A DNA stretch of 64,000 bases from Erythrobacter dokdonensis DSW-74 (GTDB lineage: Bacteria > Pseudomonadota > Alphaproteobacteria > Sphingomonadales > Sphingomonadaceae), in contig NZ_LZYB01000001.1 in the NCBI RefSeq assembly GCF_001677335.1, positions 762,928 to 826,927 on the forward strand. Direction: 5' to 3'. Both the position numbers and the translations under genes were made by a program. Positions 18,839 to 28,001 of this stretch are shown in pieces (within the stretch, counting starts at the first letter, position 1; each line of letters opens with the position of its first letter). The notes under the pieces are model-generated. The model was not told the DNA's origin and ran no database searches. It worked only from the letters and a program-made list of their open reading frames with translations.

Positions 18839-20023
18839 ATGTTCTTCAATTTCGTCGACGAGCTGCGGGCTGCCGGTATTGGCGCATCGTTCAAGGAGCA
18901 CCTCACGCTGCTGGAGGCGCTCGACAAGGACGTGATCGAGCAGACGCCGGAAGCGTTCTATTATCTGTCGCGCGCGACCTTCGTGAAGGACGAAGGCCTG
19001 CTCGACCGCTTCGACCAGGTGTTCCACAAGGTCTTCAAGGGGATCATGACCGATTACGGGCAGAACCCGGTCGATATCCCCGAAGACTGGCTGAAGGCGG
19101 TGGCGGAGAAGTTCCTGACGCCAGAGGAGATGGAGAAGATCAAGTCGCTGGGCGACTGGGACGAGATCATGGAGACGCTGAAGAAGCGTCTGGAAGAACA
19201 GGAAAAGCGCCATCAGGGCGGCAACAAGTGGGTCGGCACCGGGGGCACCTCGCCCTTCGGCAACTCGGGCTACAACCCCGAAGGCGTGCGGATCGGCGGC
19301 GAGAGCAAGCATGGCCGCGCGATCAAGGTGTGGGAAAAGCGCGAGTTCAAGAACCTCGACAACACCAAGGAACTGGGCACCCGCAACATCAAGATGGCGC
19401 TGCGCCGCCTGCGCCGTTTCGCCCGCGAAGGCGCGGCGGACGAGCTCGACATTCCCGGCACGATCGAAGGCACGGCCAAGCAGGGCTGGCTCGACATTAG
19501 GATGCGGCCCGAACGGCGCAATGCCGTCAAACTGCTGCTGTTCCTCGATGTCGGCGGATCGATGGACCCGTTCATCAAGCTGGTCGAAGAGCTGTTCAGC
19601 GCCGCCACCGCGGAGTTCAAGAACCTCGAATTTTTCTACTTCCACAACTGCCTCTACGAAGGCGTGTGGAAGGACAACAAGCGCCGCTGGCAGGAACGCA
19701 CCAAGACCTGGGACGTGCTCCACAAATACGGCCACGACTACAAGATCGTGTTCGTCGGCGATGCGGCGATGAGCCCCTACGAGATCTCCCATCCGGGCGG
19801 CTCGGTGGAACACATGAACGAGGAAGCGGGCGCGGTGTGGCTGCAGCGTGTGACCAACACCTATCCTGCGACCGTGTGGCTCAACCCGGTGCCGGAAAAG
19901 CAGTGGAACTATTCGCAGTCCACCAAGATGATCAAGCAGCTGGTCGGCGACCGGATGTATCCCCTGACGCTCGAAGGGCTGGACGATGCGATGCGGGAGC
20001 TGTCGCGGAAGCACGGGGCTTGA
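18839..20023 (+). CDS. VWA domain protein, CoxE-like partner of MoxR ATPase
   Basis: A 394-residue cytoplasmic protein with a helical N-terminal part (1-130), a linker, and a C-terminal von Willebrand A domain (about 225-394). The metal-site motif reads DVGGSMD where standard MIDAS is DxSxS, so the first serine is a glycine. Proteins of this CoxE-like type pair with MoxR ATPases. The matching MoxR gene is at 16314, with a chemotaxis gene between them in the reverse direction. The ATG at 18839 has no strong ribosome binding site. Confidence 0.85.
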   Translation: MFFNFVDELRAAGIGASFKEHLTLLEALDKDVIEQTPEAFYYLSRATFVKDEGLLDRFDQVFHKVFKGIMTDYGQNPVDIPEDWLKAVAEKFLTPEEMEKIKSLGDWDEIMETLKKRLEEQEKRHQGGNKWVGTGGTSPFGNSGYNPEGVRIGGESKHGRAIKVWEKREFKNLDNTKELGTRNIKMALRRLRRFAREGAADELDIPGTIEGTAKQGWLDIRMRPERRNAVKLLLFLDVGGSMDPFIKLVEELFSAATAEFKNLEFFYFHNCLYEGVWKDNKRRWQERTKTWDVLHKYGHDYKIVFVGDAAMSPYEISHPGGSVEHMNEEAGAVWLQRVTNTYPATVWLNPVPEKQWNYSQSTKMIKQLVGDRMYPLTLEGLDDAMRELSRKHGA

Positions 20024-20481
20024 GGCTATCTTGGTCTGTCGGAGCGGGCATTGCAGCGCTTTTGCTGGGTAGCTGCGGATCGTATAAGCCTGACGGTCGC
20101 GACATCTGCACCTTGAAAGCTATCGGCGAGGATACCGGTGCTCTTTCGATCAACGCCGAACTCAGTATTCCAAAGGCTGCAATGTATGGTGCGGAAACGT
20201 CCAACGGTGGCGTCACCGTTTGGCATCCCGGTTGCGACTTTCCATTGCATGCTTTTCTGGCAGATGACACAGTCGAGACCATCATTGCAGAAGCAGTCAC
20301 TTTTCCTGAAGAGCGGCCTTTCACCTCGACAGCAACTGCCGAGTTGTTTGTCTGGCGCTTCCGTGACGATTCCCAGAAACCGCGCTTTTTCGTGCTTAGC
20401 TATCGTGATCTGGCACCGATCAATACAGCAAATGCCCGCGCACCATCTGCACCCACGCCGCCTCGTCATGTGACGCCATGA
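20020..20481 (+). CDS. Small hypothetical lipoprotein
   Basis: A 153-residue product starting at TTG 20020, which overlaps the preceding TGA (TTGA). The N-terminus RLSWSVGAGIAALLLGSCGS is a short lipoprotein signal with cleavage before Cys20. The mature part has two or three further cysteines and no motif I recognise. Base composition over 20100-20430 looks clearly lower in GC than its neighbours, hinting at weak constraint or transfer. The last 62 bases overlap the 3' end of the muramidase gene on the other strand, so the C-terminus is shared coding space. Confidence 0.6.
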   Translation: MRLSWSVGAGIAALLLGSCGSYKPDGRDICTLKAIGEDTGALSINAELSIPKAAMYGAETSNGGVTVWHPGCDFPLHAFLADDTVETIIAEAVTFPEERPFTSTATAELFVWRFRDDSQKPRFFVLSYRDLAPINTANARAPSAPTPPRHVTP

Positions 20482-21619
20482 CGTCAAGATCGTCCGGCAT
20501 CGCAGCCCTGTCATCGACCCATTCGCGCAAGGCAGGCCCGCCATTGATGACGTCGATCGCGAGCCGGGTGAGCTCGTACTCGTAAGGGAAATCGCGCCAG
20601 ATCGGGTAGTCGGGATAGAGCCGCCGGATCGCCTTGAACGCCAGCGCCTGCAACCGCCACGGCTTGAAGGCGTGATGATCGTAGAAATGGCTTTCCGCGT
20701 GGACCATCAAGGCGTTGCAGAGCGTTCCTGCGTGTTTGTGGAAAGTCGGCTCGAACCAGCATTCGCGCAATGCGCAGCCCGCCAGCCATTCCGGCGCGAG
20801 CTTGTGCATCTCTGTCAGCACCGCTTTGGCGTCAATGTCGGGCGCGCCGAACAGGACCTCCAACGGCCGCGTCGTGCCGCGCCCTTCCGAAAGCGTGGTG
20901 CCTTCGATCATCACGGTGCCGGCATAGCAGCGCGCCATGTTGACATTGGCGGCATTGGGCGACGGGTTGATCCACAGGCGTGACGCCGGCCAGCCCCAGC
21001 TGCCATCCTCGTCGGGCCGCCAGCCTTCCATCGACACGACCCGATAGGCGACGTCGAGGCCGAAATGGGCGATGAACCAGTGGCCCATCTCCCCCATGGT
21101 GAGCCCGTGGCGCATCGGCATCGGCGCAGCACCGACGAAGCTTTCCTGCCCCGGCACCAGCAGGGTGCCTTCCACCGGGCGCCCGGCGGGATTGGGCCGG
21201 TCGAGCACCCAGACTTCCTTGCCGGCCTTCGCCGCTTCCTCCAGCAGATAGAGCAGCGTGGTGACGAAGGTGTAGATCCGGCAGCCGAGGTCCTGCAGGT
21301 CGAACAGGAACACGTCCGCGCTCGCCATCATCGCGGGCGTCGGGCGGCGCACCTCGCCGTAGAGCGAGAAAATCGGGATGCGGTAGTGCGGATCGAATTC
21401 GTCCGCCGTCTCGACCATGTTGTCCTGCTTGTCGCCCTTCAGACCGTGCTGCGGGCCGAAGGCGCTGGAAATGCCCACGCCTGCGCCAATCAGCGCATCG
21501 AGGCTGTGCGTCAGATCGGCGGTGACGCTCGCCGGATGCGCCACCAGCGCGACGCGGCGGCCCTTCAATTGCGCGAGCAGAGCGGGATCGGCCAGCAGCC
21601 GGTCAATTCCTGTCTTCAT
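20420..21619 (-). CDS. NamZ-type exo-beta-N-acetylmuramidase (DUF1343)
   Basis: A 399-residue protein of the DUF1343 family; NamZ of this family removes MurNAc from the non-reducing end of peptidoglycan fragments. Family features are RRVALVAHPASVTADLTHS, AFGPQHGLKGDKQDNM, PIFSLYGEVRRPT and the FDLQDLGCRIYTFVTT stretch. The ATG at 21619 is used; the frame continues upstream without homology. I see no signal peptide from this start, so it may act on recycled fragments inside the cell. Confidence 0.88.
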   Translation of the reverse strand: MKTGIDRLLADPALLAQLKGRRVALVAHPASVTADLTHSLDALIGAGVGISSAFGPQHGLKGDKQDNMVETADEFDPHYRIPIFSLYGEVRRPTPAMMASADVFLFDLQDLGCRIYTFVTTLLYLLEEAAKAGKEVWVLDRPNPAGRPVEGTLLVPGQESFVGAAPMPMRHGLTMGEMGHWFIAHFGLDVAYRVVSMEGWRPDEDGSWGWPASRLWINPSPNAANVNMARCYAGTVMIEGTTLSEGRGTTRPLEVLFGAPDIDAKAVLTEMHKLAPEWLAGCALRECWFEPTFHKHAGTLCNALMVHAESHFYDHHAFKPWRLQALAFKAIRRLYPDYPIWRDFPYEYELTRLAIDVINGGPALREWVDDRAAMPDDLDVMASHDEAAWVQMVRGHLLY

Positions 21620-21690
21620 GGGCCAATGGGTTGAAGCAGCCCTGCGGCAAAGGCAATGACATTTGCGCGGCAATTGGCCATAGACCGGCC

Positions 21691-22188
21691 ATGGACTGGA
21701 CCAGCATCACCATCGCGGCCGGTTGGGCGATCATCCTCATGGGCGTGGGCGGCGGATTGACCGAGATCGGCCCATGGTACCGCAATCTCAGGAAACCGCC
21801 CTGGCAACCGCCCGACTGGCTGTTCGGCCCGGCCTGGTTCGTCAACCTCGCCTGTGCCGGGACGGGTTTCTATCTCGCCCTCGCCGCCGCACCTTCGGCG
21901 GATGTGCGCAACATCGTCCTTTCGCTGTTCGGGGTGACCTTCGTGCTCCACGCCCTGTGGTCGCCGCTATTCTTCAAGTGGAAGCGGCCCGACTGGGCGC
22001 TGGCCGAGAATGCCTTCCTGTGGCTGTCGGTCGCGGCACTGGTCACGGGCCTGCCGCGCCTGACCGGCAGCAGCCTCGCCGGGTGGCTGATGGTCCCCTA
22101 TTTCGCCTGGGTTAGCTTTGCCTGCGTGCTGAACGCCAGGATCGTCCAGCTCAACGGCCCTTTCGGCAATGACCGGGCGAAGGTTTAA
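21691..22188 (+). CDS. TspO/MBR family tryptophan-rich sensory protein
   Basis: A 165-residue protein with five membrane spans, related to the mitochondrial benzodiazepine receptor. TspO proteins bind tetrapyrroles and regulate pigment genes in phototrophic relatives such as Rhodobacter. The signature WYRNLRKPPWQPPDWLFGPAW (about 31-51) and the LNARIVQLN end are present. The ATG at 21691 is just after the divergent muramidase gene. In the aerobic anoxygenic phototrophs of Erythrobacteraceae a porphyrin link would make sense, but no photosynthesis gene is in the window. Confidence 0.9.
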   Translation: MDWTSITIAAGWAIILMGVGGGLTEIGPWYRNLRKPPWQPPDWLFGPAWFVNLACAGTGFYLALAAAPSADVRNIVLSLFGVTFVLHALWSPLFFKWKRPDWALAENAFLWLSVAALVTGLPRLTGSSLAGWLMVPYFAWVSFACVLNARIVQLNGPFGNDRAKV

Positions 22189-22700
22189 CGCTCGAGAATC
22201 AGCTGGCGGCAGGCTTCGGAATGGAACTCGGGCTTGCCCGGGGGGAAGGCCAGCGCCCAGAATTGCAGGGCCCCGCCCGGATGTTCGACAATGGCGTTGA
22301 GCGCCACCTGCGCCGGATCGGGAAGCGCGGCGGCGATGCTGGCCTTGAGCACCAGCCCGTACTCGTCATGCGAACAGGCGATGGCGATGGCATCCACCGG
22401 GGCATCGCGCATCCCTTCGCGGAAGGAATCGAAATCATAGGCCGCCCAGCGTCCCGAAGGCGAAAGGTTGAACTCGCGGTAATATGTCCCGCCGAGCGGC
22501 TGCCAGAAGATCTCGAAACAGGTGGTCTTCCACAGATTGTCCATCCGTTCGGGCGATGCGGGCGGCGGAAGAATGATTGCGGGCACGTGCCCGTCGAGGC
22601 GGAATTCCGCTTCGCATCCCTGCGGTGTGGCGGTGATCGAAGCGGTAACGGCGCGGATCGGACCCAGATCGCAGGTCTGGTGAAGCATAAGCGGGTTCAT
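22185..22700 (-). CDS. DOMON-like domain protein
   Basis: A 171-residue soluble protein of the DOMON-like type, a beta-sandwich related to carbohydrate- and heme-binding domains. Typical segments are [11 protein letters not shown] (about 56-66), [21 protein letters not shown] and LGGTYY. The function is unknown. There is no signal peptide from the ATG at 22700. Its stop overlaps the tspO stop by four bases in a convergent arrangement, and it is divergent from tyrS. Confidence 0.75.
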   Translation of the reverse strand: MNPLMLHQTCDLGPIRAVTASITATPQGCEAEFRLDGHVPAIILPPPASPERMDNLWKTTCFEIFWQPLGGTYYREFNLSPSGRWAAYDFDSFREGMRDAPVDAIAIACSHDEYGLVLKASIAAALPDPAQVALNAIVEHPGGALQFWALAFPPGKPEFHSEACRQLILER

Positions 22701-22791
22701 CGCCGCTCCATGCCTGCGCACCGGATTACGGGCAAGTCTCTTCCCGTTGCCCTTCCCCCCTGTTAAGCGCCCCCGAAACGACAGGAATCCC

Positions 22792-24021
22792 ATGAGCACC
22801 TACGAATCCGCCCTCCTGCGCCTGCTCGAAGAGCGCGGCTACATTCATCAGGTCACCGATCCCGCAGGCCTTGATGCTCTCGCGGCCAAACAGATCGTGC
22901 CGGGCTATATCGGTTTCGACGCCACCGCGCCTTCGCTCCACATCGGCAGTCTGGTGCAGATCATGATGCTGCGCCGTTTACAGCAGGCCGGGCACAAGCC
23001 GATTGTCGTGATGGGCGGCGGGACGACCAAGATCGGCGATCCATCGGGCAAGGACGAGAGCCGCAAGCTCCTGACACCTGAAGTCATCGACACCAACATC
23101 GCCTCGATCTTTACCGTTTTCGAGCGGTTGCTGACTTTCGGGGACGGTCCGACCGATGCCGTGATGGTCAATAATGACGAGTGGCTGTCGGGTCTCGGTT
23201 ACATTGATCTGCTGCGCGATGTCGGGCCGCATTTCACCATCAACCGGATGCTGACCTTCGATTCGGTCAAGCTTAGGCTCGAGCGCGAACAGCCCCTGAC
23301 CTTTCTCGAATTCAATTACATGATCCTTCAGGCTTACGACTTCGTCGAGCTGGCGCGGCGTTACGATTGCCGCTTGCAGATGGGCGGCAGCGACCAGTGG
23401 GGCAATATCGTCAATGGAATGGAACTGGGACGCAGGCTGGAGGGGCGCGAACTGTTCGGCCTTACAACCCCGCTGCTGACCACGGCCGACGGCGCCAAGA
23501 TGGGCAAGACCGCGGCCGGTGCGGTGTGGCTGAACGAGGACCAGTTACCGGCCTACGATTTCTGGCAATACTGGCGCAATGTCGACGACCGCGACGTGGG
23601 CCGGTTCCTGCGTCTGTTCACCGATCTGCCGCTGGACGATATCGCACGGCTCGAGGCGCTTGAGGGCGCGCAGATCAACAGCGCCAAGATCGTTCTCGCC
23701 AACGAGGTCACGAAACTGGTGCGCGGGGCCGAGGCGGCTGCACGGGCCGAGGCAACCGCTCGCGAGACCTTCGCAGGAAGTGGTGCCGGCGAGGACCTGC
23801 CAAGCATTGCGGTCGGTGCCGATGGCATGCGAATCGGCGCACTGCTGACGGAACTGGGCCTCACCGCCTCCAATGGCGAGGCAAAGCGCAAATTGGCCGA
23901 GGGCGCGGTCAAGCTGGACGGCGAGACAATTACCGATCCTGCGTACCTGGTGCTTCCTTCCGAAACCGAAACCCTCCGGATCAGCCTTGGCAAGAAGCGG
24001 CACGCACTGGTGCGGCGCTGA
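22792..24021 (+). CDS. tyrS: Tyrosine--tRNA ligase
   Basis: Charges tRNA-Tyr. The 409 residues contain the class I motifs HIGS (50-53) and KMGKT (in the KMSKS position), the [10 protein letters not shown] segment, the [14 protein letters not shown] tyrosine pocket and a C-terminal S4 RNA-binding domain (about 345-409, with [17 protein letters not shown]). The ATG at 22792 is preceded by CAGGAA. It is divergent from the DOMON-like gene. I see no T-box or other leader structure upstream. Confidence 0.97.
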   Translation: MSTYESALLRLLEERGYIHQVTDPAGLDALAAKQIVPGYIGFDATAPSLHIGSLVQIMMLRRLQQAGHKPIVVMGGGTTKIGDPSGKDESRKLLTPEVIDTNIASIFTVFERLLTFGDGPTDAVMVNNDEWLSGLGYIDLLRDVGPHFTINRMLTFDSVKLRLEREQPLTFLEFNYMILQAYDFVELARRYDCRLQMGGSDQWGNIVNGMELGRRLEGRELFGLTTPLLTTADGAKMGKTAAGAVWLNEDQLPAYDFWQYWRNVDDRDVGRFLRLFTDLPLDDIARLEALEGAQINSAKIVLANEVTKLVRGAEAAARAEATARETFAGSGAGEDLPSIAVGADGMRIGALLTELGLTASNGEAKRKLAEGAVKLDGETITDPAYLVLPSETETLRISLGKKRHALVRR

Positions 24022-24112
24022 AGCGCCTGGCCGCTAGGGGCTTTTACCAAATAGAAGTCTTTGCCCGTCATGCTGCGAGCCGGCCCGATAGCATAACGGA
24101 AGGATCGCAGGG

Positions 24113-24451
24113 GTGACTGGCGGAGCGAATCTTAGCGTAACCGATATGCGGCGCGCGGCGCGCCATCCCGTTGATTATCCGGTGATCGTCGAACATTTCG
24201 AGCACGGCGACCTCAAGCTGCACGTCAGCAATCTGTCCGCCCACGGGTTCATGGTCGACGATGCGCATCAACTGGCGCGCGGTGACCGGATCATTATTCG
24301 TCTGCCGGTGGTGGGGCGGATCGAGGCCTATGTAATCTGGACCCGTGATACCCGCGCCGGTTTCCAGTTCGAACGTATCATCCGGCTCGACGATTTCATC
24401 GCCATCATCGACGAACTCCAGCCCAACCCGCGTCTGCGCCGCCCGCGTTGA
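24113..24451 (+). CDS. PilZ domain protein, likely cyclic di-GMP receptor
   Basis: A 112-residue single-domain PilZ protein. Both ligand motifs are there: an R-x3-R (RRAARHPV near 13-20) and NLSAHGF (D/N-x-S-x-x-G, near 40-46), so c-di-GMP binding is plausible. The start is GTG at 24113, with GGAAGGATCGCAGG upstream. It stands alone between tyrS and an MFS transporter gene; no diguanylate cyclase is nearby, so the output is unknown. Confidence 0.85.
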   Translation: MTGGANLSVTDMRRAARHPVDYPVIVEHFEHGDLKLHVSNLSAHGFMVDDAHQLARGDRIIIRLPVVGRIEAYVIWTRDTRAGFQFERIIRLDDFIAIIDELQPNPRLRRPR

Positions 24452-24531
24452 CCCGGTTGCACAAGCACATCTGACAGGCAGGCAAGTTTAGCCTGCTTGG
24501 CAGCGGTGCTGCCGCCTGCCATGGCGCGGCC

Positions 24532-25800
24532 GTGATCGAACCTGCTTCCCCGCTCCAGATCGGTGATTACCGGCGCTACTGGCTGGCCCGCTTTTTCGCT
24601 GTGTTCGCGACCATGTCGATGGTGGTGCTGCTCGGCTACCAGCTCTACGAGGTCGCGCGGGCCGATTACGGGATGAGCGTGGCAAAGGCCTCGTTCTATC
24701 TCGGTTTGCTGGGACTGGCGCAATTCATTCCGCTGTTCGTGCTGACGCCGGTCGCCGGCCTTGCTGCGGATCGTTTCGACCGCCGCCATGTTGCGGCCTT
24801 TGCCAACGGGATCGACGGCCTGGTCGCGGTGCTGCTGGCGGTAACGACTTGGGCTGATGCGCTCAATATTCCGATCCTGTTTGCGCTTGCCGCCGCCCAC
24901 GGCACCGCGCGGGTGTTCGTCAATCCGGCGATGAGCGCGATTGCCCCCAATATCGTCCCCCCCGTCCTGCTGCCCCGAGCGATCGCGCTGTCGTCGATCG
25001 CATGGCAGACGGCGAGCGTGGCGGGACCGGCAGTCGGCGGGCTGATCTTCGCGCGCTACGAATGGCTCCCGCACGCCCTGTCCGCCGCGATGTTGCTGGG
25101 AGCGACGGCCCTGATCCTGTCGGTTCGTCCGATCAAGGCAAAGCATGATGGCCCGCACCTCAAACCCTTGCGACAGATCATCGAGGGCATGGTCTATGTC
25201 TGGCGCGAGCGTTTTCTGCTCGGTTGCATCACGCTCGATCTGTTTGCAGTGCTGTTGGCGGGAGCAACCGCGCTGCTGCCAGTCTTCGCGCGCGACATCC
25301 TGTTCGTGGGGCCGGAAGGCCTGGGGCTGATGCGGGCTGCTCCTGCGCTGGGCGCGGCAAGTGTGGCGCTGTGGCTATCCTTCCGGCCACTCGTGAGCGA
25401 GGTCGGGATGAAAATGCTCTGGGCGGTTGCCGCCTTCGGAGCCTTCACCATTGCCTTTGCCTTCTCGCGCAATTTTCTGCTGTCGCTGGCAATCCTGGTC
25501 GCGATGGGCGCGGTGGACATGGTCTCCGTCTTCATCCGCAGCTCGCTGGTCCAGCTTTTCACCCCCGACGACCGGCGCGGACGCGTCTCGGCGATATCGG
25601 GCCTTGCTATCTCCGCCTCGAACGAACTTGGCGAAATGCAGTCGGGCCTTGCTGCCGCACTTCTGGGTGCGACCGGCGCGGTTGTGTTCGGCGGTGCGGG
25701 TGCGATAGTCGTGACACTGGTATGGGCGTGGTATTTCCCCGAATTGCGCCGCGCCCGCAGTTTCGAGCCGCAGGAACTCAAGAGAGAGGTATCGACATGA
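24532..25800 (+). CDS. MFS transporter, EntS-like
   Basis: A 422-residue inner-membrane transporter with about twelve hydrophobic segments. The N-terminal half and the loop [16 protein letters not shown] (residues about 79-94) resemble the EntS/MFS_3 family of drug and siderophore exporters. The start is GTG at 24532. The substrate cannot be read from sequence. It overlaps cysK by ATGA (25797-25800), so it is cotranscribed with cysK and the hydrolase; thiol or O-acetylserine-related export is only a guess. Confidence 0.85.
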   Translation: MIEPASPLQIGDYRRYWLARFFAVFATMSMVVLLGYQLYEVARADYGMSVAKASFYLGLLGLAQFIPLFVLTPVAGLAADRFDRRHVAAFANGIDGLVAVLLAVTTWADALNIPILFALAAAHGTARVFVNPAMSAIAPNIVPPVLLPRAIALSSIAWQTASVAGPAVGGLIFARYEWLPHALSAAMLLGATALILSVRPIKAKHDGPHLKPLRQIIEGMVYVWRERFLLGCITLDLFAVLLAGATALLPVFARDILFVGPEGLGLMRAAPALGAASVALWLSFRPLVSEVGMKMLWAVAAFGAFTIAFAFSRNFLLSLAILVAMGAVDMVSVFIRSSLVQLFTPDDRRGRVSAISGLAISASNELGEMQSGLAAALLGATGAVVFGGAGAIVVTLVWAWYFPELRRARSFEPQELKREVST

Positions 25801-26717
25801 AGGCTGACAACATCCTCGCCACAATCGGCGGCACCCCGCATATCCGCCTTGCCCGGATGTTCCCTAACCACGAGGTGTGGGTGAAGTCGGAAAGGGCCAA
25901 TCCGGGCGGCTCGATCAAGGACCGCATCGCGCTCGCCATGGTGGAGGATGCGGAAGCCCGCGGCGCCTTGCAGCCGGGCGGCACGATCGTCGAGCCGACC
26001 TCGGGCAACACCGGGATCGGCCTTGCAATGGTCGCAGCGGTCAAGGGCTACAAGCTGGTGCTGGTGATGCCGGAATCGATGTCGATCGAACGGCGCCGCC
26101 TGATGCTCGCCTATGGGGCAAGTTTCGACCTGACACCGCGCGAGCTCGGCATGAAGGGCGCAATTGAACGGGCGCAGGAGCTAGTCGAAAAGACCCCGGG
26201 CGCATGGATGCCGAGCCAGTTCGACAATGCGGCCAACCCCGCGGTCCACGCGCGCACCACTGCGCAGGAAATTCTTGCCGATTTCGCCGATACCCCGATC
26301 GACGTGATGATCACCGGCGTCGGCACCGGGGGCCATCTTACGGGATGCGCGGAGGAATTGAAGAAACACTGGGCGAACCTCAAGGCCTACGGGGTCGAAC
26401 CTGCGCTCTCCCCCGTAATCAATGGCGGCCAGCCCGGCCCACACCCGATCCAGGGCATCGGCGCGGGTTTCATTCCGGGCAATCTCCACACCAACGCCAT
26501 CGATGGCGCGATTACCGTCGATGCGGAGGACGCCAAGGAAATGGCCCGCCGCGCCGCGCGCGAGGAGGGTATGCTGGTCGGGATTTCATCCGGTGCCACG
26601 CTGGCTGCGATCGCCAGAAAGTTGCCGGAGCTTGCCGCCGGCAGCCGCGTGCTTGGGTTCAATTACGACACCGGCGAGCGTTATCTCTCCGTGCCCGATT
26701 TCCTGCCGGTCGAGTAA
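25797..26717 (+). CDS. cysK: Cysteine synthase A
   Basis: PLP enzyme making cysteine from O-acetylserine and sulfide. The 306 residues include the PLP lysine in [11 protein letters not shown], the substrate loop [14 protein letters not shown], the phosphate-binding [10 protein letters not shown] and [11 protein letters not shown]. The ATG at 25797 follows AAGAGAGAG and overlaps the transporter stop. The open frame continues well upstream without homology. It overlaps the hydrolase gene by one base (TAATG), giving a three-gene operon. Confidence 0.95.
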   Translation: MKADNILATIGGTPHIRLARMFPNHEVWVKSERANPGGSIKDRIALAMVEDAEARGALQPGGTIVEPTSGNTGIGLAMVAAVKGYKLVLVMPESMSIERRRLMLAYGASFDLTPRELGMKGAIERAQELVEKTPGAWMPSQFDNAANPAVHARTTAQEILADFADTPIDVMITGVGTGGHLTGCAEELKKHWANLKAYGVEPALSPVINGGQPGPHPIQGIGAGFIPGNLHTNAIDGAITVDAEDAKEMARRAAREEGMLVGISSGATLAAIARKLPELAAGSRVLGFNYDTGERYLSVPDFLPVE

Positions 26718-27421
26718 TGGCGCTCGAAAGGATTGGCTATGCCGATGGCGCAGCCGAGCTGACCGGATGGCTGGCGCGCCCGTCCGGCCCGGCGCGGGCG
26801 GCAGTCGCAGTCTATCCGACCTTCATGAACACCTCGCCCGGGGTCGAGGCTAAGGCGCTGGCGCTCGCCGAGGCAGGGTGCATCGCTTTCATCGCCGATT
26901 TCTACGGCCCTGACGCACCGCATGACGCGGCTAGCGCCTTGGCGGCAATGGAGCGCCTGCGCGCCGATCCGCTGGCTATGCGCCGGCGGCTGCGAGCGAG
27001 CCTTGCGGCGCTCTCCGATGCGGCTCCGGGACAGCCGCAAATCGCGATAGGCTTTTGTCTTGGCGGAATGGCCGTGCTGGAACTGGCGCGCGACGGCGCC
27101 GATCTGGCACTGGTGGCAAGCTTCCATGGCTTGCTCGCCACGCCCCTGCCCGCCGCGGCGCCCATCAGGTCGCGCATCCTCGTGTGCCACGGCGATTCCG
27201 ATTCGCTCGTGCCGCGCGGTGACGTCATTGCCTTCTGGGAAGAAATGGACCGGGTGCGCGCGGACTGGCACTTTATGTCGTTTGCCGGAGTGGAACACGG
27301 CTTCACCAATCCGCTTACCCCGCAGCGCACGCCCAATCCGGCCTATCATCCTCTGGCAGACCGGCAGTCGTGGACGGCATTGATGGGACTGATCGACGAA
27401 GTGGCGCCACTGGCAGAGTGA
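26717..27421 (+). CDS. Dienelactone hydrolase family protein
   Basis: A 234-residue alpha/beta hydrolase. GFCLGGMAVLEL carries the cysteine nucleophile of the dienelactone hydrolase family, CHGDSDSLVP the aspartate and FAGVEHGFTNP the histidine. The ATG at 26717 shares its A with the cysK stop. Neighbouring genes are not for aromatic degradation, so the substrate is uncertain. Confidence 0.88.
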   Translation: MALERIGYADGAAELTGWLARPSGPARAAVAVYPTFMNTSPGVEAKALALAEAGCIAFIADFYGPDAPHDAASALAAMERLRADPLAMRRRLRASLAALSDAAPGQPQIAIGFCLGGMAVLELARDGADLALVASFHGLLATPLPAAAPIRSRILVCHGDSDSLVPRGDVIAFWEEMDRVRADWHFMSFAGVEHGFTNPLTPQRTPNPAYHPLADRQSWTALMGLIDEVAPLAE

Positions 27422-27542
27422 CCCACTGCCACTTCTCTGCAGCGTAATCATGCCGGCATCGTAAACCGATTCCTTAACCGGAACGCGCTATGAGCTTGCC
27501 AGACAAACGCGGCACGCGTCAGGTGCCTAGGAAACGGCGGTC

Positions 27543-27998
27543 ATGAAATTCATCAAGCTCGAATCGCGCGGTGGCAACTATCTTGTCGTGGCCGAGAACG
27601 TGGCGTGGCTGCGTACTGCGGAAAACGGGCAGACCAGTGTGGGCATCATTGGCGGTCAGCCGTTGTTGGTGGTCGGCTCGATCGAAGAAGTGGCCGAGAA
27701 GATCCTGTCCGGTTCTGGTCCGGCAGAGCAAACTGTCGCCGCACCGCTCAGCGACGCTGAATCCGCCCGTGCCCCCGCCCCTGCTCAACAACCGGCGCCA
27801 CCAGCAGCACCGGCACCGGCACCGGCAGAGGAGTCCACGCGCGAGGTTGAGGTGGCAAGAGCACCCGAAAAGCCATCGGGCGAACGTCCTCGACCAGTTG
27901 CCGTCAAGACTGGCATGACCTTGTCAGAACGCGTTGCCGCCGCCGCGACCCCTAAGGTCAAGGCCGGTAGCCAGCGTTTCATGGGCGGGCTGGAATAG
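27543..27998 (+). CDS. Hypothetical protein with FlbD-like N-terminus and Pro/Ala-rich tail
   Basis: A 151-residue protein. The first 60 residues (MKFIKLESRGGNYLVVAENV, then GIIGGQPLLVVGSIEEVAEKI) have the strand pattern and the V-x-x-SIEEV ending seen in small FlbD-like beta proteins; I regard this as resemblance only. Residues 62-110 are rich in Ala, Pro and Glu and likely disordered, and the last 30 residues are basic and conserved-looking (MTLSERVAAAATPK). It stands alone, convergent with a peptidase gene three bases away. No function assigned. Confidence 0.6.
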   Translation: MKFIKLESRGGNYLVVAENVAWLRTAENGQTSVGIIGGQPLLVVGSIEEVAEKILSGSGPAEQTVAAPLSDAESARAPAPAQQPAPPAAPAPAPAEESTREVEVARAPEKPSGERPRPVAVKTGMTLSERVAAAATPKVKAGSQRFMGGLE

Positions 27999-28001
27999 AC
28001 C

